Shown: positions 55,153 through 64,000 of the stretch, in pieces
How the letters are laid out: every line of letters starts with the position of its first letter
Numbering within the stretch: position 1 is the first letter of the stretch
From: Hyaloperonospora brassicae
Lineage: Eukaryota; Oomycota; Peronosporomycetes; Peronosporales; Peronosporaceae
Assembly: GCA_947650285.1 (NCBI GenBank)
Contig: CANTFL010001191.1
Coordinates: 183,519 to 247,518, forward strand
Length of the DNA stretch: 64,000 bases
Reading direction: 5' to 3'
Program-made: the position numbers and the translations under genes
The notes under the pieces: model-generated
Database searches by the model: none
What the model was told of the DNA's origin: nothing
The model's input: only the letters and a program-made list of their open reading frames with translations

Positions 55153-58100
55153 ATCTTAGAAAATTATAGACAAGACAGTCACCAGTAACGCTTCTTTCAG
55201 GTTAACGTCACCGTGTAATGGCCGATCGACATGGATTTACTTATTTAGTCATGAAATGAAATCGCAAAGTATAATGCTTGACCTACTAATCGTGCGTGGC
55301 GCCTCGTCCGACGTATGCTTCCTCAAAAACAAATTTACCAGTTGTGCATGTATACTATAATGCGAAGGCGCGTTAGTGTGATATCTGACTTTAGAGGATA
55401 GATATCCTCGTGGTCGACCACATTATGCAGCACGTCGTGTTTGCACATATAAATTACAACTGCAATAATGTTCGTGTCAAAAATTTGATCCACATTTTGC
55501 CAGTAGAGTCGATATATGTGTGCCCAAACTTGTCAGCACTCAACAGAAAAAGAATTGATGTATTGTGACGTCAGACCAATTATTGTATGCCGTTATAGAC
55601 TATTTCTAATGTATGCTATAATCGATCCGACACGACTACACATGCGCAAATTCTCAATCCATTTTAGTTCTGTGCGACATTTGCATACTCAATACGGGTG
55701 TTATGAATTTTGTTTATAGAGATCGGAGCCATACAAATTTTTGCACGCAACAGTCACGTCATAAGTGTTTCTGTAAACGTTTTACTTATTTGTGTTTTCT
55801 ATAGGCACACCTTTCTAGCTTCTTAGCTTCGAAAATGGTTCCGCAATTGATGTACAGCTGTATAAAAAATTGTCTAGCATTGTATTAATTCAATACAATA
55901 TGTGAGTTGCAGCCTTTTATTATAACTTTCTGTGACGACCTCTTGCTAAAAGAAATTAGTGATACTGTATTTCTGCAAAGTAATGAGCAAATCAAATCTT
56001 CATTTTGTAATTGGTGCAACCATTCTGCGGACGACTGGACACATGGAAAATTACAATGGCCCATCCCCCTTTCCAGATCATCGCATCGATCGACCCGCAG
56101 AATCCTCATTCGTAGTTTGAACCTTTTTCCTTCTTCATATCCAGTCACCAGGTGCTGGCGAAATTGACATGCACAAGTTTTAAGGCTCAAGTGTCGGACA
56201 GGAATGACTAACTCTGAAAATCATTACGTTCCAACAACGTTTTGTCATACCCCTCACTGCTGCATATCCGGCATTGTACATCATAAGCTGATGAGGCCAC
56301 AATGAGTCCCGACGGCGAAGCCATATGTATAAATCGTGTTAGAATCATGGGTACAAAAAATGATAACGCGACTGCCATTTTATCGCCTGCCAGGTACGGT
56401 CTCGTGGTGGTTCTGGAAACATTTTCATCGGAGCCTCAGCGCACTAAACTACAGCAAATAGGTTGTTAAAACCGACGGTTGGAATGATGACACCGAGAAT
56501 TCTTCGGGAGCCTTTATGGCGTCTGTAACTAAATGCGTACTAAAAGAATCTACATGCTATCGGTATTATTCTTCATGACCACCTAAACGAAGGAACGCAT
56601 CGTTATTCGTGTGTCATTATAGATCATAGCGAGGGCTCCTACTTCTTACCCAAGGCTCTGTAAACAACATTCGAACGCTAGCTTATACTCTAGCAAGTCA
56701 GAATTTGCTGATGCGAAAGAGAACTGTGTCGCCGAAATGCTTCATGTATTTCGGCGCCGACATCGAGTGAGACATCGCTGTATCACTGTATCGTATTGAG
56801 TGCGATGCGAATACTGGGGAACGAGGCACCTCTCATGGCGACTGTCCCGATGCGAATTCTGCAGTTATTTGCTCACGTCATGTCATCGAGCAGTACAAAT
56901 CTATTCTCGAATGTGACTTTTCTGTCTACTCCGACATGGCACAATATGTGGCACGGATCCAACATCGACCCATGGACTAGTCCAAAAGCAGCTCTTTGAG
57001 CAGGAAGCAAGTGTTTGAAGTGAAAAGCCATCAGTTCACATTCGAACGTTGGCGGCAGCAACAGCAGCTTAGTTCTTGATTGAATTACTTGTTCCCACGT
57101 TGTAGTCGCTTGCACGAAAAGGCCCTTAAGCCTCGCATTAAATCGAGCTAGCCGACTGGAGGCTTACAAACTAATCGACAGCTGATTTGGCAACAGCTGG
57201 GCAATGAGTGGCATTGTAGCGGAATGGAACGATTGTTTCAACAAGGAGGTCATGCGTCCATTATGAAATCAAACCGGCTGGATTGTTAATGAAGTCGGCG
57301 CGCCCGTTTTGGTGATGCGTGCCTCTTTGGATTTGGCAATCCGTTCACAATTCTAACCGTCAAGTATGTTTGAGAGCCATAGCGGTCACACAGACATTTG
57401 CGTGCCTTTGCCAAACAGACAAGTCGTGAGCGGCATCAGCAACTCCGTGGACAAAGCAGATGGCGCGACGACGTCGAAGGGATCGCAGATTGTTTAGCAG
57501 CCTCCGCGTCTTCCACTGTCTGCCTTAAGTCGGTGACTTTGCGAACGCCTGGCTTACAATACCCCACTTGCGGTTGGCATTTTTTCCGGACGTGTTTGGA
57601 CGTGATTGGAGTGCATGTGAACGAGTACGGGCGACTCACCACAGCGGAATACGACGATGCCGTGCGTTTTTGCAGATCGTCTTGTCCTCGGTCGTTGGCT
57701 TGCAAAGGGAATTAAGTGGCGCGAGAGCTCGAAACGGTTTGTGTCCAGAAATGCTACTTACCGGGTGCGTCATTTGTGCGAATGAGCAAAAAGAGTGATC
57801 ATTGTTCATACTGGCGGCTAGTTGGTGTGTTACAAGCCTCTTACTTGCAAGGAAAGCAGTATTAAGAAGACACGCCACACTCGTCGATCTGGATACATCT
57901 TGCCGCCTCGTGGAAGCGCAGTAAATCTCGAACGCTCAAGCCCAGTGAAGAATGTCTGACAATGTCCGTCAACGAGTGCGCTTGACGCGATCGTATGCAT
58001 TCGATCATCATCACGCACCGCAATCAGTGACTAGTAAAAGGTTCTCGCGCGTAAATTCGTCATCTTTAGATTGGGCGCGCACGTCCCGAGCTCATTGCCA

Positions 58101-60915
58101 ATTGCACGTCTCCTTCACGCCTCAATCGGCAGTCACATTTGGTAGTGAGGATTTGCCTTCCCCATTTGATATCCACGACACATGCACACGACGGCTTGCG
58201 AATCTTGCGCTCTCGACAACACGGCATTTTTCGATCCGATCTCGAGTCGGGGACTGACATGAACCCATCTAGCGCCATTGGTGGCCTACTTAGTCATGCA
58301 AGATTGTAAATAAGGCGGTGTTCGAGTTCTACGGACTACTGGGCTTCAGCACTAGACCAATAAGACTATCGTGGACATGGGGCTATTGACCATACGAGAC
58401 TTGACGAAACGTTGAGGCTTGTTAGCTTCTAAAAGAAGGAGCTTGCTGCTGAATACTCTTTCGTCACCAGACCGGTGCAGATTTGTTGTTCAGTTGGAGC
58501 GAGAATGAGTCAGCACCAGTCTGTTGGCAGTATTTGTCGAGGAAAACAAGGTCACGTAGCCATGAACACTCGAGATGGAAACGGCTCTGACGCCCACGCA
58601 GCAGTGGTTACGAGCACGTCGACAGGACGGCGCGACTGGGCTCGGCAGATGAGCTCGGAGTCGAATGCCGGTAAATGCCGTGATCCAGCATTCTTCGACG
58701 CTTGATGTTGGAAGATATGAGAGAGAGGCCAGATCGTCTATTAGAGCTACTTACCCGTCATCTACCATGACACGAGCTTTCTCCTTCCACGTTTCTCATT
58801 CTGCTGGCAAAAAACTCCAGACGTTACGGGGGACACCCTCAAAAGGGCACGTGGAAATGACTGTTGACCAAGTCCGGGGTCAGAACTTTGTGCGCACTCT
58901 TGGCCGGATGGCTGAACTACGCGTCGCTTCGCGCTTCATCTGCTTCAGGGGACAGAGGACGCATGGCTAGGAGGCCTGTTCCACTTGGGAAGTCCTAGCG
59001 TGCCATCTTGACGTAATCCCTGGCCGCTTCCGTGGTGATCAACTTGCTCCGATCTTCGAGCCAATCCCATTGTACAATCTAGTGCAGACGTGGCCAGGCG
59101 CACGACGAGACGAAGAGTACCGTGGCCTGGTGCTTGCTCTCCACAAACGACCGGTACTGGATCTCAACAGGTCTTAGGAAGGTTCACTTCGTGGGAGTGG
59201 GTATCGCGCGCAGCGAACGAGTCGGCGCGAGGGGGTCTTTCGTACAGAGCAGGAACTAACGAAGGCACGGGGATATCGATCTTTGTCGGCATTTCCCGTG
59301 CCGCGGGATACCGGGGGATTGCATCCCTCTTGGGTCGCACACTGCGTTGCCTCCCGTAGCACGCGCAGCGGATTATGGCCTCCCCGTTTACACCTGGACC
59401 CAACTGTTGATGACTTCCCGCACAGAGAAGGGGGGGCGGTTGTCCGGCTTTGTAAGAGGTCTTCGTTGCCTGGACGTCACTGCCCGAAGGCGCAAACTGG
59501 GCGATTTCTACCGTTCAAGATGCACACACTGTAGTTGACATGGCGTCGGACATTGTACGCTGCATTTGCCTATAGCCTACCACCTGAAATACTCTGTAGG
59601 TGCAACATTCATTTGGTTCCTGCTGTCACAAAATGGCAGCACAAATTCCCTGCTGCTGGCTTCGTTTTTGACACACTCCTTCCTAAACGGTATGGTTTCT
59701 CGATTCGTACTGCTTCGTTAAGTCGTACCCTGGTCGCTGGATCACTTGAAGGTCGCAAGGTCGCAAGGTCGCAGGTGACATGAAGAACTAATCCATGCAG
59801 TCGTGCGCCTTGCGGAAGGTGCGACAGCCCGCATCGACAGTGACCCTATCGCTGGTGTCTTCCGCGACCGTTCCCAGGGAATTTTCGCAGTGCACTATCT
59901 CTTTGTCGGGCCATTTTATTTCCAACAATTTTGCTACTGTGTGGTTTGTGGTTGGATGTCGCTCTCGTTGCTGGACAAGGGTCAGTCTGCAACTTGCACA
60001 TGCGATAAGTCCAGCTGTCGCACACCTGTGATTGCTGCTGGTTTACTCCCGACGCACAGGGTGTGCGTTTACAATTGCAGTAGCTTTACACATCGAACCC
60101 GCAGGAGGCTTTCTCTTGGCCAGAGTGACATGACATCGATAGTGGCTCACGCACTGGTCTTTGATGCTTGATCGAGACGGCACTAGTGCGCTGGAATGTA
60201 TGAAGCGTGGGAACAGAGGGGCTCCTACAATTAGCCCGACGGATCGTCTGTTCTTGACCAGTTCGTTCGTGCGTCGGCGCCCACCCGATACTAGATAAGG
60301 TCTCCATACCTAGAAGAAGTCTCAAAACTCAGAGGTTCTGAGACAAGCTGTCGTCGTGAGACGTCCTACAGCGCGCGCGCAACGCGAATCGCAATACTTG
60401 GCTTTATGCCGTGCCTGTCGGCCGTTAAAGCGTAATCCAAGCATTGGACTGCATGTGCCCGAAACGACTGTGCGATGTGATGGATTGCAAAGACGAGCTA
60501 CCGTCGTTGATGCACGGTCGCACAAGAACCGCTGCCTCGGCATTTCTCGTCCGAATATGTAAATGCAGGAGCTGCACAGTGGCAGCCACCGCACAGGTGT
60601 TCCGCAGCGGCTTTACTCTCCCGCGACATTTACCAATCATGCTGATTCGGATGCTGTGACACGGTTTACCATGATGACACCAACTGGTCTGAACGCCGTC
60701 TGGCCGTCGTCTGCCGACGGAAAGTCGATCCTGCAGCCACACAACAGAGCGTCTTCACCTGGTCGGGTGGCCGCTGCCACTCATTTCGCTTCGAAGCGAA
60801 ATGCCTCTGCTTGGTCAAGTGGTCGGCCTTCACTCCCATCGTTTGTTCATTATTCAATCTGCCGGTCACCGCCAAGAGTCCCCCTCCTTCACCCCTTCAC
60901 CTCCGACATCCTGCT
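55153..60915. other. Gene-poor region, becoming GC-rich toward the effector gene
   Basis: No recognised gene. From about 57.3 kb GC content rises and frames lengthen (57,398-57,715 +, 58,475-58,970 +, 59,090-59,359 +, 59,795-60,171 +), several Cys/Arg-rich. They look like the debris of former genes or transposons, but no family is recognisable. A short AAGGTCGC-type triplication lies at 59,751-59,772. Confidence 0.45.
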
Positions 60916-61662
60916 ATGCGCTTCTCATATCTCCGTGCGGTCCTGATCTCCTATGTGCTGCTCGACAATGCTGACCTCGCTTCAGGTATCGGCCAAACAA
61001 AGACCGTCGCACTCGGCGCCGCGCACGAGGTCGACGAGCCCAAGCATCGACTGAGACCGTACGCTGCCGACGTCGATCGAGAGGAGAGACAGCCATTCGC
61101 TAGTCTGATCGAACCACTTCTACCTTCGAGTGTCAGTGGATATACGCGCGTGAACGAGGTGGTGGAGACAAGCTATCCGAGCGTAGAAGAGGTGGCGAAG
61201 CGGTGGTGGAACGCCATCGGAGACAACTTGTTTCTCGAAACCTTGAGTAAAACCCCCGATTTTAGTACTCGCCTTCGAAAGATCAGCGAACACAGAGACG
61301 AGGAGCTCACCGGCATGTTCAAGAAGCTTGGAGGTCTAGTATTCTCCGCCGGCATGTCGACAGAGCAAAAGGCTGAGGCCCTGAAAACATTAGTAAAAGA
61401 GTATGGCTCCTCTTGGGAACAAGTAGCCATCTTTCAAATGGCGCGTAAGTTGCCGGCGATTAATGAAGAGGTGATTGAGGCGGTCGAACACCAATTTTTC
61501 ATGAACCTTGAAACAATTGGTGGTGTGACCCACTTGTATGAGAAGGAGCCAAAATATTGGTCGAAAAAAGGCAAGGATTTGCGCGCCAGTTACCTCAAGG
61601 AGCACAAAGAGGAGTACGACACGTGGAAGGAGGTAATGAAAGAGTTAAAAAACAACAACTGA
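60916..61662 (+). CDS. Secreted RXLR-like effector candidate, 248 residues
   Basis: Predicted to be secreted by the pathogen and to act in or around host plant cells; the host target is unknown. The start at 60,916 gives a hydrophobic signal peptide (about residues 1-24). It is followed by HRLR at 44-47, in the position of the canonical RXLR but with His for the first Arg, and by a DREER (EER-type) motif at 54-58. The effector domain (about 80-248) is helix-rich and ends in Lys/Glu/Asn. It has Trp/Tyr-containing stretches (RWWNAIGDNLF, KEYGSSWEQVAIFQMARKL), suggestive of, but not proving, a WY-type fold. There is one exon, as is usual for this class. Its location in a repeat-rich, gene-sparse region is typical of oomycete effectors. 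A longer in-frame upstream extension lacks a signal peptide at its start and is not used. Confidence 0.82.
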   Translation: MRFSYLRAVLISYVLLDNADLASGIGQTKTVALGAAHEVDEPKHRLRPYAADVDREERQPFASLIEPLLPSSVSGYTRVNEVVETSYPSVEEVAKRWWNAIGDNLFLETLSKTPDFSTRLRKISEHRDEELTGMFKKLGGLVFSAGMSTEQKAEALKTLVKEYGSSWEQVAIFQMARKLPAINEEVIEAVEHQFFMNLETIGGVTHLYEKEPKYWSKKGKDLRASYLKEHKEEYDTWKEVMKELKNNN

Positions 61663-63043
61663 CACCTGCTGTGACATGATTTGGCTAGCTACAGCGTCCC
61701 TGCATCGAAAGCAATGTTTCTTCTTTACTCCGTTTTTCTTTCTATAATAAATTTTGCATTCACCCGTATCTTGTTGTTTCCTTGTTCGTGTACGACGCTA
61801 GTGCCGATCGTGGCCAGACCTTTTCAACATTGGCTCATGTGCAGTAGCGTGTCGGATCGATCGCCGCAAACTTTACCGGTAGACTATGGTACTCTGCTAC
61901 CGTTGTGAGAGCGGACATATCATCCGTCCGCGCAGGCCTCCTACAATGAATGCACCGTGTTGTACGATCGCTTTGTAAAACAGTGCAATGGACGTTGATG
62001 GTGTAGATAGACGCCTCTATCGAAAACGTTGGGACGTCAAGAAATAACCGCCTTCTCGCAGGTGCTCGCGTAAATTCCCAGAAGGACACGTAAGGCACAT
62101 GGCGGTCGACTAAGTAGAACTTGAGATCAAAGCCAACAGAGATGAAGAACGAAAATTAATTTAAAGCCGTGGGTAATCGAAGCCTCAAGTTTCCCATGGC
62201 GCAAAATTCGCTTCACTTCCAGATGAATTAAATTTCTGGGTCCTATGAACCTGTTATGCAACTGTAGGTTCTGCCCCTAATATGTAAGATATATCAAACC
62301 ATTCAGGTACAATAGGACGTTCCTCGTACTTCATCAAACGACAATTTGTAAGGCGGGTGGCAAAAAACCTATAGATCATCTTTACACATGACGTATAATG
62401 AGTGGATAAGTGAATGTGGTTGATCAAAAAATGCTCGGAGTGGTATGGGGCGTCGATGGAGCCGTTTCATTCATATGACTGACTCAGCTACGCGTCATCA
62501 TCACTCCAGATTCGAGTCGTGCAGCAGCTTCAAAATTGAAGTGTGTATATAACATAGTTATACGTCAGCATGGCATCTCGCATGGAACATTAATTCCCTC
62601 CGAGCCTTCAGCTCCACGACGCGCATTGAAATCACTTGATGTTAGTCACGAAGGGTATTCGACACCAACATCTTTAACTGCAGAGGTGTCACCGAGTCGA
62701 GTCCGACGACCAAGAAAATGGTCGCACACCCCATTTAAGAAGGCATCGATGGACCGTTTCGGTAGTCCCGACATGACTAGTCTATTGCCCAGCGACGATA
62801 CAAACCCTTTGGAATCAAGTCACTGGAGAAGCTGAGACTGCGATACACGCATGAAGGACCACGCACACAAGAGATTGCAATTGAAAAGGAAGTTATTTGA
62901 TTGATAGCATAAGGTTTAGATACTCTTTCGCATAGACAGTGCGACTAGAGCTAAGCTATCCGTCTCGCGATTCTTATTTTTTGGTCACCCCTAGTCGTCC
63001 AACTTAACGTTGACGAATATATTAAAGGAGAAAAAGTACCCGT
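61663..63043. other. 3' flank of the effector and intergenic region
   Basis: No gene is confidently recognised. A frame at about 62,540-62,835 (+) encodes Ser/Pro/Arg-rich sequence with protein-like composition (SRVRRPRKWSHTPFKKA). It has no clean ATG and stops just before the LTR; it may be a terminal exon or gene scrap. Confidence 0.4.
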
Positions 63044-63492
63044 TGCAACGGGGCAGCCCTTGTGTCATTTCAGCACAATATTGCGTGCGCCCGACGTCAC
63101 GTACACGTGACGAGGAAGCGCAGCGAAGTAGATAGAAATCCAACGCTTTCTACGGAAAAAGTAGAACTGTATTCAATATAGCTAAGCTTCTTACTGCATC
63201 ATCTTTTGTCTTCATCTATCTATATTAAACTACAATCTCCTATGTGGGTTTCTTGATCACCACCCATTGCGCGCGTCCAGCGGCGATTGGATGTTAATTG
63301 GTTGATGTACCGTGAACGTCAACCATCAGGTGGAGCATCCCATCAGAGAAATATTACCCTTGGGGGGTATTAGCCCTTCAACCTTACTCCTTACGAGTAA
63401 TCTCAATCGAACATTATTAAAATAGATAATGTTCAAAAATTTATTATGCAAAAGTATGAATTTTTTATGTAACCAGGCTCTACCCCGTTACA
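63044..63492. repeat. Degenerate solo LTR related to the intact element
   Basis: 449 bp from TGCAACGGGGCAGCCC to TACCCCGTTACA. Shared blocks with the 387-bp LTR: ACGTACACGTG, CGAGGAAGCG, AAAAGTAGAACTGT, CACCCATTGCGCGCGTC.AGCGGCGATTGG (as short matches) and the palindromic end. No target duplication is evident and no internal sequence is attached. Confidence 0.8.
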
Positions 63493-63501
63493 GATTGTCT
63501 T

Positions 63502-64000
63502 GACACCATTTTGATGGGGAGAAGCAGTTATCAATCAAACCTAGGTTAAAATGATGTGATAGCCGGCCGCGGTAGTAATTTTTTGTTAAAGCCTTGTTCG
63601 GCTGGCAAATCACATTGAATTTGGATGACACTGCGGGCGCAGCAGTGGCCCTCATCACCTGCACATGCCGTAGCCTTATTTTCAGGCGCGGAGTGTAGGT
63701 GACTGTTGACTGATTAGTACGTCAGTTGGTGTTGAGACGTGCAAAAGACGTAACGGATATGTAAAGTGCGACGGGAGCGTTGGAAAGGCGCTTATGGTTG
63801 CGGACCTCGCAATGAACATTTTTTACTTTTTCAAATTTGGCCGCCGAAAATAAAGTTATAGATTATATATAGGTGGTGCGAACAGTAGTGCCTTACAAGC
63901 TCGGCGACACTTTTTGATCGGTTCGGTACACCTCGAATAACAAGCAGGATGATTGTCGTCAACTTTACTCAGTCGATTTCATCTGGCCTCGATTGCTTCT
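63502..64000. repeat. Dispersed 0.5-kb repeat, copy 2 (cut by window end)
   Basis: It matches 36,318-36,812 in the same orientation over its full visible length with few differences, including the TATATATAGG box. The solo LTR ends 9 bp to its left. The right boundary is outside the window. Confidence 0.9.

Noticed and set aside
1..64000. CRISPR arrays, bacterial operons, prophage
   Set aside because: No regularly spaced direct repeats with unique spacers; spliced eukaryotic genes throughout.
1..64000. tRNA and rRNA genes
   Set aside because: No cloverleaf with conserved B-box-type arm or rRNA stretch was noticed by eye; a covariance-model scan could still find one.

Overview
The window looks like a nuclear scaffold from a peronosporalean oomycete (downy mildew or Phytophthora-like). 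Evidence: short canonical introns; two ribosomal-protein genes whose start codon is alone in exon 1; a secreted protein with an RXLR-like HRLR...DREER leader at 60.9 kb; and chromodomain Ty3/gypsy retroelements of the oomycete type. The species cannot be fixed from sequence alone.

Layout. Two GC-rich housekeeping islands flank a young retrotransposon. Island 1 (1.1-8.3 kb) has a truncated, frame-broken C-terminal half of the TFIIH helicase XPD, the RPL11 gene (three exons, minus strand) and mitochondrial dihydrolipoamide succinyltransferase (minus). At 11,006-18,981 lies a complete-length chromodomain Ty3/gypsy element (minus strand), with 387-bp LTRs differing at one position and a 5-bp target duplication. 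Island 2 (22.4-26.8 kb) has a TALE/KN homeobox protein, an NSRP1-like splicing protein (two exons, minus), RPL5 (minus) and RPL14 (plus, two exons); the last two are divergent. From about 27 kb to 60 kb the sequence is AT-rich and gene-poor, with decayed gypsy copies, a solo LTR nested in a reverse-transcriptase relic, a GATC-rich repeat block, a small element with inverted G-rich ends and a 0.5-kb dispersed repeat also present at the right end. The RXLR-like effector gene is in a more GC-rich patch at 60.9 kb, followed by a solo LTR at 63.0 kb.

Most unusual content: the intact-length retroelement. (i) Its LTRs, gag, pol and 3' region are packed with short perfect or near-perfect inverted repeats (arms of 8-13 bp, loops of 0-13 nt) at roughly every 20-40 bp wherever I read it, including through coding sequence. 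(ii) It carries an undisrupted 534-codon ORF on the strand opposite gag-pol, which overlaps the chromodomain end of pol for 629 bp; here both strands are protein-coding. (iii) pol has about four frameshifts and two stops while gag and the antisense ORF are open, although the LTRs are almost identical. (iv) A decayed relative at 47-49.8 kb keeps RNase H, acidic linker, GPF module and chromodomain on one strand and, at a nearly collinear distance on the other strand, a fragment resembling the antisense protein. Together these suggest a chromovirus lineage with an antisense accessory gene and unusually strong folding potential; its function is not known from sequence.
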